64,000 bases of DNA from Moorella sp. E308F (GCF_006538365.1 NZ_BJKN01000002.1:647119-711118); one strand, 5' to 3'; shown: positions 16,017 through 25,113, counted from the first letter of the stretch. The notes: generated by a model from the sequence alone, not told the origin. Program-made: numbers and translations.

Positions 16017-16693
16017 AGGGCCATCACCCGTTCGACAGGCAGCTCTTCGCTTAATTGAATAACCAGTTCACCAAGGAGCTCCCTTACTGTTCCGGGAGCA
16101 AGTTTTTCTACGGCCTGGCTGGCTTTTACGGTTACTGGTTGGCCATTCCACAGCTTGCCTAAAAGTAAGCCTATCTCCTGCCACGCCTGAGCCAACCAGG
16201 GTTCGGCCCGACCTAACTGGCTACCCAGGGAAGTCGCCGCGGCAGCCAGGTATTCCCGCATGCGAAAACTTTTGGATGAAGATGGTTTTTCGTGTTGCCG
16301 GGCCGCATCCAGGTGTATCTGGCAAATCAATTGGGAAAGGGGTGCCAAAAATTGCAGATTACCATCGCGACAGAGGAGATCAAAAAAACGGGTGTAGAAA
16401 TAATCTCCTACCAGGGTTTCCAGAGCTACCTCATCCTTAACATTGTTATGAATCAATGAGGCCAGGAAAATAAATTGAAATACGGCAGCCAGAGAAAGCG
16501 CCCTGGAGCCAGAGTAACCCTGGGTATGGGCGCTCAAAAGAACTAGAGCAGGTAGAAAATCTTGATCTAAATGGTTCAAAACAGGCCAGGTGACCCCGGG
16601 TAACCTTCGCCCTTGCAAGCGAGTTTCCCTTAGCAAGCGATGGCGAACCATTTCTAGCTCTGGTTGTAATAGTTTAAACAGGGCGGTCAACAT
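16013..16693 (-). CDS. Polyprenyl-synthase-like protein lacking the first Asp-rich motif
   Basis: This 226-residue protein shares the layout of trans-prenyl diphosphate synthases around residues 70-105 (AVFQFIFLASLIHNNVKDE, then LVGDYFYTRFF), matching the usual LIHDDVxDD and LAGDYLLARAF blocks. The catalytic DDxxD is replaced by NNVKD, and about ten residues including the RRGxPT loop are missing; the second Asp-rich motif is not seen either. It is shorter than the roughly 320 residues of active synthases. Overlap with menG suggests a menaquinone side-chain role, perhaps as a non-catalytic partner. The ATG follows AGGAGGG. Family membership is an inference. Confidence 0.6.
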   Translation of the reverse strand: MLTALFKLLQPELEMVRHRLLRETRLQGRRLPGVTWPVLNHLDQDFLPALVLLSAHTQGYSGSRALSLAAVFQFIFLASLIHNNVKDEVALETLVGDYFYTRFFDLLCRDGNLQFLAPLSQLICQIHLDAARQHEKPSSSKSFRMREYLAAAATSLGSQLGRAEPWLAQAWQEIGLLLGKLWNGQPVTVKASQAVEKLAPGTVRELLGELVIQLSEELPVERVMAL

Positions 16694-16774
16694 CCAGCCC
16701 TCCTAAATATAAAAATAAGTATTCCATTTGATATTCTATTCTTTAAAGCATATTCCTGCTGGTTATTTGAACGC

Positions 16775-16818
16775 AAAAACGCCACAGGCCCTGCAAGTTT
16801 TCTCCCTGCAAGGCCTGT
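16775..16818 (-). terminator. Terminator of speH
   Basis: A stem of ACAGGCC pairs with GGCCTGT, extended by CTGCA/TGCA, in 16784-16818, and is followed on the minus strand by GGCGTTTTTGCG. It lies about 55 bases past the speH stop. Confidence 0.6.
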
Positions 16819-16873
16819 CAGCTCCTACCCTCACTACTACCTTTACATGTAGGTAATAAAATAAATATCCCTC

Positions 16874-17251
16874 CTACAGATTTACCGCTGCCGCCCGAGG
16901 AGGTTCCATTACGCCCCGTTCAATTTCGGTGGCGTGGACTTCGCCTGCTTGGAACTGCTCGGTTAAGTACCTGCAGGCATCCCAGGGATTTACCCTTTCA
17001 CCACAGGTAAAAACATCAACGGCAGCATACCCTAACTCCGGCCATGTGTGGATTGCCAGGTGCGATTCGGAGATGACCACCACGCCGCTGACACCCTGAG
17101 GGCTGAATTTATGGAAGCAGACTTCCCGGATTTCGGCACCGGCCTCCAAAGCAGCTTTAACCATGATTTCTTCGACCTTTTTGATGTCGTTTAAGATCTC
17201 GAAGCTGCATCCATAAACCTCAGCTAAAACATGACGGCCCAATGCGCGCAA
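16874..17251 (-). CDS. speH: S-adenosylmethionine decarboxylase proenzyme
   Basis: This 125-residue class 1B AdoMet decarboxylase provides the aminopropyl donor for spermidine synthesis. Self-cleavage between E62 and S63 in VVVISESHLAIHTWPE would produce the pyruvoyl cofactor. FTCG with the catalytic Cys83 and the early GRHVLAEVYGC are present. It starts at TTG 17251, 8 bases after GGAGGAGG; ATGs in the leader are out of frame. No spermidine synthase gene is adjacent. A thermophile would be expected to use such polyamines. Confidence 0.95.
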   Translation of the reverse strand: MRALGRHVLAEVYGCSFEILNDIKKVEEIMVKAALEAGAEIREVCFHKFSPQGVSGVVVISESHLAIHTWPELGYAAVDVFTCGERVNPWDACRYLTEQFQAGEVHATEIERGVMEPPRAAAVNL

Positions 17252-17385
17252 TTATCATTCCTCCTCCAGAATAAAAGTGGAGCATGACATCAATCAAATC
17301 CAATTGTAACCCCACTCCCCCTTATTGTCAACTAAAAATCGCAGCAGATGTCGGATAAAGTTGAGGGCTTGTCTTTAGAGGCTAT

Positions 17386-17420
17386 AAGAAGCGGCCTGGT
17401 ACCAAACCATGCCGCTTCTT
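17386..17420 (-). terminator. Hairpin downstream of gnd
   Basis: A perfect 10-bp stem AAGAAGCGGC / GCCGCTTCTT with a 15-base loop lies 14 bases after the 6-phosphogluconate dehydrogenase stop. The following bases are only moderately U-rich. Confidence 0.6.
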
Positions 17421-17434
17421 AGCCTTTTAGCCCT

Positions 17435-18334
17435 TCAATATTTCCGGGCCACCTCGTGGCCGCCGAACTCGTGGCGCAGGGCGGCCACCACCTTGGTGGC
17501 GAAGCTCTCCTCCTGCTCGGAGCGGTAGCGCATCAGCAAGGCTGCCGTGATTACCGGCGCCGGTACCTTCAGATGCAGGGCTTCCTCCACTGTCCAGAGG
17601 CCCTCACCGGATGAATAAGCGATATCTTTTATGCTTTCCAGAGTAGCGTCTTTGCTAAGGGCACTTTCCATGAGGTCCATTAGCCAGCCGCGGATTACCG
17701 AACCATGGCGCCAGACCCCGGCCACCGCCCTGAGATCCAGTTTAAAGGGCCCTTTAGCCAGGACTTCCATCCCCTCGCCGATGGCCTGCATCATGCCGTA
17801 TTCGATGCCGTTATGGACCATTTTAACATAGTGGCCGCTGCCGGGGGGGCCGGTGTGCAGGTAGCCCCCGGGAACGGTTATATCCTTAAACAAAGGCTCC
17901 AGATAGGTAAAGAGCTCATCTTCGGCTCCCACCATACAGCAGGCGCCATAGCGAGCTCCCTCTATACCGCCGCTAGTACCGGAATCGGCGAAGCGAATAC
18001 CCTTTTCCTTTAAAAATTGATAACGGCGTAAAGTATCCCGGTAATGAGAATTACCCCCGTCGATGATAATATCGCCGGGAGCAAGCAGGGGTAATAGCTG
18101 TTCAATAACCTCGTCCACGGCTTTGCCGGCAGGGATCATTAACCAGATAAGGCGGGGAGATACCAACTCGCCTACCAGCTCTTCCAGGCTGAAAGCACCT
18201 TTAATCCCACGGGCGGCGGCCTTTTCCACTGTCGACCTCGTGCGGGCGTACCCTATCACTTCGTGACCATGATCCAGCATATTGAGGGCCAGGTTGAGGC
18301 CCATTTTGCCTAAGCCTATTAAGCCGATTTGCAA
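17435..18334 (-). CDS. gnd: 6-phosphogluconate dehydrogenase, decarboxylating (short YqeC/GndA type)
   Basis: This 299-residue enzyme oxidises and decarboxylates 6-phosphogluconate to ribulose 5-phosphate. The N-terminal Rossmann motif is MQIGLIGLGKMGLNLALNM, and the family blocks IIDGGNSHYRDT, ADSGTSGGIEGARYGACCMVG and VKMVHNGIEYGMMQAIGEGMEVL are present. The short form is often NAD-dependent, unlike the roughly 470-residue NADP enzyme; cofactor choice here is an inference. It lies at the downstream end of the sugar-acid locus, behind the gluconokinase-like kinase and a URO-D-family gene, so 6-phosphogluconate may come from that kinase. Confidence 0.93.
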   Translation of the reverse strand: MQIGLIGLGKMGLNLALNMLDHGHEVIGYARTRSTVEKAAARGIKGAFSLEELVGELVSPRLIWLMIPAGKAVDEVIEQLLPLLAPGDIIIDGGNSHYRDTLRRYQFLKEKGIRFADSGTSGGIEGARYGACCMVGAEDELFTYLEPLFKDITVPGGYLHTGPPGSGHYVKMVHNGIEYGMMQAIGEGMEVLAKGPFKLDLRAVAGVWRHGSVIRGWLMDLMESALSKDATLESIKDIAYSSGEGLWTVEEALHLKVPAPVITAALLMRYRSEQEESFATKVVAALRHEFGGHEVARKY

Positions 18335-18438
18335 AAATAAATCCCCCTTTAGTCACACGGAGAAAAAATATTACTGTGGCCTTGTCTTAGTATTATAATT
18401 TACCAGCCTCATAATCCATCCTCCCCTGCCACTCCCGC

Positions 18439-19509
18439 CTATAACGGGTAACGATTCTCCCTGGCTACCCGAATCATAGTACGGACGTTTACCTGGGGGG
18501 TGTAATAAGCCAGTTCGCAGCCGGAACCGAGGATAAACCCACCACCCTTGCCGGCTAAATCGATACACCGCTGGGCTTCTTTTGCTACCTCATCCGGCGT
18601 TCCTCGTAACAGTAATTCAGATGGATCGAGGTTACCCATTAAGCATACCCGATCGCCTACGACAGCCTTGGCTCTGCCCAAATCAACCTTATAGTCAAGC
18701 TCTAAAATCATGGCTCCAGTATCCGCCATCAAAGGTAAAACCGGTGTCATATCGCCGCATACATGAAGAAGTGTGATAACCTGCCGGTCTTTATGACAGA
18801 TATTAAGGGCATTAAAGAATTTTTTCTCATAGGGAAAGGCCCATTCCTTATACATTTTAGGTGAAATAACATCGATAGAAGCCAGGGAATCACCGGCCTG
18901 GACAATGTCGGCACCTGCTTCCACCTGTGCTTTGGCGAAGGCAATTAATGCATCGCTGGTCAGCTCTAATAAATGCCGTAAAGCCCTGGCATTTTTTCCT
19001 TCAGGTTCGGTGGCAGCCATTGCTAACTCCATCAAGAAGCGCTGGGTACCCATTAAATGTGACGCCAGGGAAAAAGGGCCGGTACCCGTTCCCCTGATGG
19101 CGACTTTACCACCCACCTGTTCTTTGATCAAATCAATGGCCTCAAGGTAAACAGGCATTCGTCCATCTTTATAAGGGTCAGGTACTCTAAGCTTATAAAC
19201 ATCTTGAAGTTCATGAACCACAGGTTCCCTCAAAGTGGGTGTAGAATCCTCATGCATATCCACGGTAATACCGAAGCCTTCAGCAATATAGTAGTTGTCC
19301 GATTGGGCGACAATAATATCCTGCTGATAAATTTCCCAGGCCTTCAGTTGTGCTTTCGCCATTATTCTACCGTTGGTGCAGTATTGAGATATTAAAGCCC
19401 CGCCTACCTTTGCCCCGTGGTTACCCATATAAGGTCCAACTGGTACGACATCGGGTTCCATCCTATTGGCAGCGGCACGTACCCTTTCAAGTGAAGTCAT
19501 ATTAGGCAT
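18439..19509 (-). CDS. Uroporphyrinogen decarboxylase family protein (MtaA/CmuA-like)
   Basis: This 356-residue protein of the URO-D superfamily has HVCGDMTP near residue 250 and ILGSGCELAYYTP near the C-terminus, the His/Cys zinc-binding pattern of corrinoid- and methyl-transferring members such as MtaA rather than of true haem-pathway UROD. The segment RGTGTGPFSLASHLMG is also typical. It starts four bases after the stop of the FGGY kinase and is clearly in that operon. Such genes are seen beside catabolic genes of anaerobes, but the reaction is unknown. A second, divergent URO-D-family gene lies at 29155-30240. Confidence 0.8.
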   Translation of the reverse strand: MPNMTSLERVRAAANRMEPDVVPVGPYMGNHGAKVGGALISQYCTNGRIMAKAQLKAWEIYQQDIIVAQSDNYYIAEGFGITVDMHEDSTPTLREPVVHELQDVYKLRVPDPYKDGRMPVYLEAIDLIKEQVGGKVAIRGTGTGPFSLASHLMGTQRFLMELAMAATEPEGKNARALRHLLELTSDALIAFAKAQVEAGADIVQAGDSLASIDVISPKMYKEWAFPYEKKFFNALNICHKDRQVITLLHVCGDMTPVLPLMADTGAMILELDYKVDLGRAKAVVGDRVCLMGNLDPSELLLRGTPDEVAKEAQRCIDLAGKGGGFILGSGCELAYYTPQVNVRTMIRVARENRYPL

Positions 19510-19512
19510 TCT

Positions 19513-21036
19513 TTACACCCCAAGAGAAGTAAAGTCTTTCTCTATTTTTCTACAGATACGTTGGTAAATATCAAAAAGAACACGGTATTTATTGGTGTTT
19601 AGCCAATAGGGGTCAAATTGCTTCGCTTTTTGTAAGAACTGATAAATGATGTTGATATCGCTTGCTTGTCCTGTGGCAACCATCCCAAGGACCGCTGCCC
19701 CGAGGCAAGCACCTTCAATACCTGGATATACTATTACTTCTTGTCCCAAAATGTCTGCCAGTATTTGACACCATAATGACGAGCGAGTGAAACCGCCGGT
19801 GGCACGAACTTCTTTAAACGGTCCACTTAACTCCTGCAAGGCCAGGGCAACGCTGTAAAGGCTGAAACAAACTCCTTCCATTGTAGCCCGAGCCAGGTGT
19901 TCCCGGCCGTGGTGGAGGGCCAGGCCAACAATAATGCCCCGGAAGCTGTCATTCCACCACGGTGCTCTTTCTCCTGTGAGGAAGGGCAGAAAAATAAGGC
20001 CATCACTGCCTGGTGGTATACTGGCTGCACAAGAATTCATTAAATCATAAACTTCCCCCTTTCCCTCAAGTGCAGCTCTTACTTCAGCCTGAAAAAACTT
20101 ATCCCGCAGCCAGCGGTAAACCAATCCACCGTTATTGATGGGCCCGCCGATAATCCAATCTTTGTCCGTCAGGGCATAACAAAAAGTTCGCATGCCGGGA
20201 TCAGTTATGGGTTTATCAACATGGACTCTTACGGCACCACTGGTACCAATTGATATAGCTGCTATCCCCGGTTTAATGGCGCCGACACCAAGGTTGGCCA
20301 GGGTCCCGTCGCTGGCACCAATTATAAAGGGGGTTTCCGGTTTCAGGCCCATGGCTGCCGCATCTCCTGCCTTAAGACCCCGGAGAATGTAAGTCGGCGG
20401 TACAGGTTGGGAAAGCTGTTGATGGCTGATACCTGACAGCCGCAGAGCATCTTTATCCCAGGTGAGCTTGTATAAATTAAAAAGACCAGTTGCTGATGCT
20501 AAAGAATAATCAATAACGTATGTCCCAAAAAGCCTGAAAAAAATATACTCCTTAATTGAAATAAATCTAGTGCTCTTCTGGAAAATTTCGGCCATATTCT
20601 CTCGTAACCAAATTAGCTTGCATAGAGGAACCATAGCATGATAGGGTACACCACAACAACGATATAACTCTTTTCCCTTTGGATCTTGGCGTAGTCTTTG
20701 GGCAATAGTTGCACTGCGGTTGTCCGCCCATATCCAGCAATTAGTTAAGGGGTTACCTTTTGCATCCACAGGCATAATACCGTGCATGGCCGAACTGAAG
20801 GCTACCCCGTCAATTTCGCTGGCTCTGGCGCCGGCCTTCCTAACAGCCGTCCCTATTACTTCCAGTGTATCCTGAAAAATTTTTTCGGCATCCTGTTCTG
20901 CCCAGCCGGGTTGGGGTTGTTCAAAACCGCTTTCTTTTGCGTAGTACCCACGGACTTGTCCCTGCTTATCCAAAACTACAGCTTTTGTTGTAGTTGTTCC
21001 CAGATCAACACCAATAAACAGTCCGCTTCCGGTCAT
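19513..21036 (-). CDS. gntK: FGGY-family carbohydrate kinase, gluconokinase-like
   Basis: This 507-residue kinase has the N-terminal phosphate loop FIGVDLGTTTTKAV, VAFSSAMHGIMPVD typical of FGGY gluconokinases, the substrate loop NCWIWADNRS, SIGTSGAVR, and the ATP-side motif GGFTRSSLWCQILADILGQEV. It would phosphorylate a sugar or sugar acid, most simply gluconate, feeding the 6-phosphogluconate dehydrogenase two genes downstream. The ATG follows GAGGAG. Its promoter carries a 15-bp near-palindrome shared with the rpiR promoter and with a kinase remnant at 30234-30440. Xylulose or another pentose is the alternative substrate. Confidence 0.85.
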   Translation of the reverse strand: MTGSGLFIGVDLGTTTTKAVVLDKQGQVRGYYAKESGFEQPQPGWAEQDAEKIFQDTLEVIGTAVRKAGARASEIDGVAFSSAMHGIMPVDAKGNPLTNCWIWADNRSATIAQRLRQDPKGKELYRCCGVPYHAMVPLCKLIWLRENMAEIFQKSTRFISIKEYIFFRLFGTYVIDYSLASATGLFNLYKLTWDKDALRLSGISHQQLSQPVPPTYILRGLKAGDAAAMGLKPETPFIIGASDGTLANLGVGAIKPGIAAISIGTSGAVRVHVDKPITDPGMRTFCYALTDKDWIIGGPINNGGLVYRWLRDKFFQAEVRAALEGKGEVYDLMNSCAASIPPGSDGLIFLPFLTGERAPWWNDSFRGIIVGLALHHGREHLARATMEGVCFSLYSVALALQELSGPFKEVRATGGFTRSSLWCQILADILGQEVIVYPGIEGACLGAAVLGMVATGQASDINIIYQFLQKAKQFDPYWLNTNKYRVLFDIYQRICRKIEKDFTSLGV

Positions 21037-21106
21037 GGTTTTCTCCTCAGCTAAAGTTTAAATTCAATATCTAATTCTACATATTTTCTCCAAATCCTTC
21101 TTTCAA

Positions 21107-21121
21107 GAAAAAAATTTTCTC
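21107..21121. promoter_or_regulatory. Candidate RpiR operator, site 1 (kinase promoter)
   Basis: The 15-mer GAGAAAATTTTTTTC (minus strand) is a near-palindrome about 70 bases upstream of the FGGY kinase start. Identical copies lie at 30504-30518 and, inverted, at 31412-31426 in front of the RpiR-family gene. RpiR/MurR-type regulators commonly bind GAAA..TTTC palindromes. Confidence 0.6.
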
Positions 21122-21133
21122 GTTGATAACGTA

Positions 21134-21172
21134 TAAAAAATACCCTCCCAAAAGCCGGAGGGTATTTTTTTA
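21134..21172. terminator. Terminator after garR
   Basis: The stem TACCCTCC / GGAGGGTA is flanked by A-rich and T-rich tracts on its two sides, four bases past the stop of the reductase gene. It separates the transketolase-reductase transcript from the kinase promoter. Confidence 0.88.
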
Positions 21173-21176
21173 GCCA

Positions 21177-22070
21177 TCAATTTTGTCGCCTCACCTCAAC
21201 TTGAGCCAGCTTTTCGTAGAAACGAATAATAGCACCATGGTCGGCATCACCCAGGCCATCAACCTTTAAAGCCTGGAGGATTTCCATCATGGCGGCAGTC
21301 AAAGGCAAGGGCACTCCGACTTCATGGCTGGCAGCCAAGGCATTGGCCAGGTCTTTAATATGCAAATTAATGCGGAAACCGGGGTTAAATTTCCTATCCA
21401 GCACCAGCGGTGCCTTGGCATCCAGGACGGTACTGCCGGCCAATCCGCCGCGAATGGCCTGATATACCAGTTCGGGATCAACGCCGGCTTTGGTGGCCAG
21501 TACCAGAGCTTCGGACATGGCGGCAATGTTCAAGGCGACGATAACCTGGTTGGCCAGCTTGGCCACGTTGCCGGCACCTATCTCGCCCACCCGGACGACA
21601 GAAGATCCCATGGCTTTAAGGATGTTAAAGCAGGCGTCAAAATCCGCCTGGTTGCCGCCCACCATAATAGCCAGTGTACCGTCGATGGCCTTCGGTTCCC
21701 CGCCGCTCACCGGGGCATCAAGCATTCTAATCCCTTTCTCAGCAAGCCTGGCTGCTATCTCCCGGCTGACCAGGGGGTCGATGGAGCTCATATCGATAAG
21801 GATGGAACCGGCTCGGGCACCTTCAATGACACCTTCCGGGCCTAAGACTACTTCCTTAACATGGGGGGAGTTGGGGAGCATAGTGATGATAATATCTGCC
21901 TGCCTTGCCACCTCTTTGGGCGAACTGGCCGGGGCAGCCCCGGCAGCTACGAGTTCATCTACCGCCGCCCGATTGATATCATGCACCACCAGCTGGTACC
22001 CGGCTTTCAATAAATTCTTGCTCATGGGTTTACCCATGATACCAAGGCCGATGAAACCAATCTTTTGCAT
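21177..22070 (-). CDS. garR: 2-hydroxy-3-oxopropionate (tartronate semialdehyde) reductase-like
   Basis: This 297-residue beta-hydroxyacid dehydrogenase has the cofactor motif IGFIGLGIMGKPMSKNLLKAGY, the substrate motif LDAPVSGGEPKAIDGTL with the SGG loop, and the catalytic lysine region GNVAKLANQVIVALN. Gene length and the GKPMSKNL/DAPVSGGEPKA wording match GarR/GlxR, which reduce tartronate semialdehyde to D-glycerate; 3-hydroxyisobutyrate dehydrogenase is the alternative. It follows the two transketolase genes by 24 bases and ends at a strong terminator. Confidence 0.85.
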   Translation of the reverse strand: MQKIGFIGLGIMGKPMSKNLLKAGYQLVVHDINRAAVDELVAAGAAPASSPKEVARQADIIITMLPNSPHVKEVVLGPEGVIEGARAGSILIDMSSIDPLVSREIAARLAEKGIRMLDAPVSGGEPKAIDGTLAIMVGGNQADFDACFNILKAMGSSVVRVGEIGAGNVAKLANQVIVALNIAAMSEALVLATKAGVDPELVYQAIRGGLAGSTVLDAKAPLVLDRKFNPGFRINLHIKDLANALAASHEVGVPLPLTAAMMEILQALKVDGLGDADHGAIIRFYEKLAQVEVRRQN

Positions 22071-22094
22071 AATTAATCTACCCCTTTCCTAAAT

Positions 22095-23033
22095 TTATAG
22101 GGCTACTACCCGCCGGCAGGCGGATAATACTGCCTCACTGGTTAAATTGTAGGCTGTCAATAGATCATGGTAATTACAAGCTGACTGGCCAAAAACATCT
22201 TCGATGCCCACAAATTCCATAGCGATGTTCTTTTCTCCGCGAAGCGCTTCGGCAATAGCGCTGCCCAGGCCACCGATAACGCTATGTTCTTCAGCGACAA
22301 CTACCGCCCCGGTTTCCCTGGCCAGGGCGGTGATGGCTTCCCGGTCCAGGGGTTTAATGGTACTCACATTTATCACACTTGTTTCTATTCCCTCCTCGGC
22401 CAGGATTTCAGCGGCCTCCAGGGAGCGGCTGACCATAATACCGCTGGCAAATACGGTAACATGTTTTCCCTGGCGTAAAGGATAGACTTTACCAATGCAG
22501 AACTCTTCTTCTACAGGGAAAACAGCCGGGAGGTCATTGCGATTAAGCCGCAAGTATACAGGCCCTTCATACTTGGCGATGGCCCTGGTGGCCTTCGCTG
22601 TTTCCGTTGCATCTGATGGAACGATGACCGTCATATTGGGCAAAGCTCGCATCAAGGCCACATCCTCCACCGATTGATGAGTAGCGCCGTCACCATAATC
22701 AGAAAGTCCGGCGGAAGAGCCGATCAATTTGACGTTAGACCGGGCCAGGGCCACCCCTACACGAATCTGGTCATAGGCCCGACCCGTAAGGAAGACGGCA
22801 AAGGAATGGACGAAGGGGATCTTGCCTCCCAGGGCAAGGCCAACGGCGACGGAAACCATGTTCTGCTCGGCGATGCTCATCTCAAAGTGTCTTTCCGGGA
22901 AACGTTCTTCGACCAGGATGCCCCGAGTAGATTTTGCCAGATCTGCATCCAGAGCAACGATGCGCTTATCTGCTGCAGCCAGTTCCACTAACGTTTTACC
23001 ATAGGCTTCACGGGGATTTAACAAGATACTCAT
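22095..23033 (-). CDS. Transketolase, C-terminal subunit
   Basis: This 312-residue protein is the pyrimidine-binding and C-terminal part of a split transketolase. MSIAEQNMVSVAVGLAL carries the catalytic Glu that activates thiamine diphosphate, and HQSVEDVALMRALPNMTVIVPSDA and EEHSVIGGLGSAIAE follow. It overlaps the N-terminal subunit gene by four bases (23030-23033), so the subunits are made together. Split transketolases of this kind accompany sugar or sugar-acid loci in many Firmicutes; the acceptor may differ from that of the housekeeping enzyme. Confidence 0.92.
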   Translation of the reverse strand: MSILLNPREAYGKTLVELAAADKRIVALDADLAKSTRGILVEERFPERHFEMSIAEQNMVSVAVGLALGGKIPFVHSFAVFLTGRAYDQIRVGVALARSNVKLIGSSAGLSDYGDGATHQSVEDVALMRALPNMTVIVPSDATETAKATRAIAKYEGPVYLRLNRNDLPAVFPVEEEFCIGKVYPLRQGKHVTVFASGIMVSRSLEAAEILAEEGIETSVINVSTIKPLDREAITALARETGAVVVAEEHSVIGGLGSAIAEALRGEKNIAMEFVGIEDVFGQSACNYHDLLTAYNLTSEAVLSACRRVVAL

Positions 23034-23878
23034 TTGTTGTCACCTCCAGCCAGGGCTGCTTCGGTCGCGGCGCAGGCAATCTGGTACTCTTCTTCCGTCA
23101 TACCGGCATTGTGATATGCAGCTTTATGTTCAGCAAAGGGAATACCTTTACCTTTTACAGTGTGGGTAATAATCACTACCGGCCGGCCGCAGACTGTATC
23201 GGCTTCGTCCAGAGCCGAAGCAAGGGCCCCAACATCGTGGCCGTCTACCTCCAGGACATACCAGCCGAAGGCCTCCCATTTTTCCTTCAAGACCCCCATA
23301 TCCATCCGTTCCTTGATAGGTCCGGTGGCTTGCACATTATTTTTATCCACTATGGCTACCAGGTTGTCAGCCCGGTAGGCGGCAGCAGCCATGGCCGCCT
23401 CCCAGACCTGGCCTTCAGCCAGTTCGCCGTCGCCCAAGAGGACGTAAACTTTGTAAGATGCATTATCCAGTTTGGCCGCCAGGGCCAGTCCCAGGCCTAT
23501 CGATAGCCCCTGGCCCAGGGAACCGGTATTGGCTTCAATTCCCGGGGTTTTGCGCATATCGGGGTGCCCCTGGAGGTGGCAGCCCAGCTCTTTATTGTAC
23601 CGGAGTTCTTCCCTGGGAAAATACCCGCATTCCGCCAGGGCGGCATACTGGGCCAGGCCCGAATGGCCTTTACTCATAATAAAGCGATCCCGCTCTGGCC
23701 AGTTGGGATTTTGCGGGTCGTGCCGGAGTTTATAGAAATAAAGTACGGCTATAATCTCGGCGCAGGATGCAGATCCCCCCAGATGCCCTATTTTGGGCGG
23801 CGCCACCATATCGACGATATCCCGTCGGATACGGGCAGCTTTCTTTTGTAAAAACTCTTTTTGTTCACCGGTGATCAT
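23030..23878 (-). CDS. Transketolase, N-terminal subunit
   Basis: This 282-residue protein is the diphosphate-binding half of a split transketolase. GHLGGSASCAEIIAVLYF, SKGHSGLAQYAALAECGYF, the thiamine diphosphate motif LLGDGELAEGQVWEAAMAAAAY, and NNVQATGP are present. It is the first gene of a transketolase-reductase unit; about 200 bases without a gene separate it from the upstream dehydrogenase. It acts with the subunit encoded at 22095-23033, moving two-carbon units between sugar phosphates. Confidence 0.92.
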   Translation of the reverse strand: MITGEQKEFLQKKAARIRRDIVDMVAPPKIGHLGGSASCAEIIAVLYFYKLRHDPQNPNWPERDRFIMSKGHSGLAQYAALAECGYFPREELRYNKELGCHLQGHPDMRKTPGIEANTGSLGQGLSIGLGLALAAKLDNASYKVYVLLGDGELAEGQVWEAAMAAAAYRADNLVAIVDKNNVQATGPIKERMDMGVLKEKWEAFGWYVLEVDGHDVGALASALDEADTVCGRPVVIITHTVKGKGIPFAEHKAAYHNAGMTEEEYQIACAATEAALAGGDNK

Positions 23879-24075
23879 GTTATCCTCTCCCTGCTATACC
23901 TGGATGTTATGCCTGGATGGCTACTAACATAAACGTTCAAGTCTGGTAATTGCAAAATCTGATGCTTTCTTAAAATAAAACTTGTAAGTTGTCATACATC
24001 TCTTGCGCCCTTGCCTCTTCACATTCCGTTTGCGACACCTTATTCCACCATTAAGGTTTAAACCCCATTGCATGG

Positions 24076-25113
24076 TTAAGATGGTGTGAGCAAAACTTTA
24101 AGTCCCTGGCGATTTTCGATGAGTTCAAATCCTTTTTCCCATTCTTCCAGAGGTAGTTCATGGGTTATTAGTTTGTTCAGATTAATTTCCTTTTCACTCA
24201 TGAGGGTCAGGCATTTCTCCCAAACGTCCCATGTATGACTGAAAGAGCCCTGCAGGCGAACGGATTTGGCTATCAACTGGTCGAGGGAAAAGTTTACCGG
24301 TGCTGGTCCCCAGCCGATTTTGGTGATTTGCCCAGCTGGCCGAACAATGTCCAGGGACAACCTCAGGGTGGCCGCCGGGCCGGCGGTGTCCACCACCACA
24401 TCGGCCCCGTAACCATCCCCCACTTCCTGTACTAGCTTTAAAACGTTATCGCCGCTACTGATTAACGTCCTGGTCGCACCGAATTCCCGAGCCTTTTCCA
24501 GGCGCTCTTCATCTCCGGCTGTACCAACGACGATTATTTCCCCGGCGCCGAGGAGATTGGCCATGGCCGTACAAAGCAGGCCTATAGGGCCGGGTCCAAT
24601 TACTACGATAATATCCCCGGGCCTAACCTGGCTGTTGTTAACCAGGGCGTTGTAGGCTACGCAGAAGGGTTCCGTAATGGCTGCCTCTTTAAGGCTTACA
24701 GCTTCCGGCACCTGGTGCAGGATGCGTGCCGGAACCCGGACGTAGCGGGTAAAGGCGCCGTCGACTCCAAATCCGAACCCCTTGCGTTCGCGGCAGAGGT
24801 GATAAAGGTTGGTCCGGCACAGGTAGCAATGCCCGCAATACCGGGCATGGGTTTCGGCTGTCACCCGCTCGCCGACCGCCCACCCCTTAACTTCCGCTCC
24901 TACTTCTACGATGGTACCGGCAAACTCATGTCCCAGGATTAACGGTACGTTGACAGGGTAGGAAACATTCTGGTGGTGCATGTGGGGGTCGCTACCGCAG
25001 ATACCGGTGTAAGCTACTTCTACTAATACATCGGTAGGGCCAATGGTTGGTACGGGCACGTCCCTTATTTCCGTACAACCGTCCTGATTAGCATATTTGA
25101 CAACGGCTTTCAT
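24076..25113 (-). CDS. Zinc-dependent medium-chain alcohol/sorbitol dehydrogenase family
   Basis: This 345-residue medium-chain dehydrogenase has the catalytic zinc motif YTGICGSDPHMHH with GHEFAG, structural zinc cysteines in ARYCGHCYLCRTNLYHLC, and the NAD-binding VIGPGPIGLLCTAMANLLGA. It is nearest in feel to L-iditol/sorbitol- or threonine-type dehydrogenases that oxidise a secondary hydroxyl of a polyol or sugar acid. ATG 25113 lies 10 bases after GAGGAGG; the longer frame to 25269 has no such signal. It follows the TRAP transporter genes, so it probably oxidises the imported substrate. Confidence 0.85.
   Translation of the reverse strand: MKAVVKYANQDGCTEIRDVPVPTIGPTDVLVEVAYTGICGSDPHMHHQNVSYPVNVPLILGHEFAGTIVEVGAEVKGWAVGERVTAETHARYCGHCYLCRTNLYHLCRERKGFGFGVDGAFTRYVRVPARILHQVPEAVSLKEAAITEPFCVAYNALVNNSQVRPGDIIVVIGPGPIGLLCTAMANLLGAGEIIVVGTAGDEERLEKAREFGATRTLISSGDNVLKLVQEVGDGYGADVVVDTAGPAATLRLSLDIVRPAGQITKIGWGPAPVNFSLDQLIAKSVRLQGSFSHTWDVWEKCLTLMSEKEINLNKLITHELPLEEWEKGFELIENRQGLKVLLTPS

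Noticed and set aside
23985-24000. GTATGACAAC as a GntR/FCD operator upstream of the transketolase genes
   Set aside because: Only one half resembles the TTGTATGACAA-type consensus, and no convincing second copy was found upstream of the TRAP genes.
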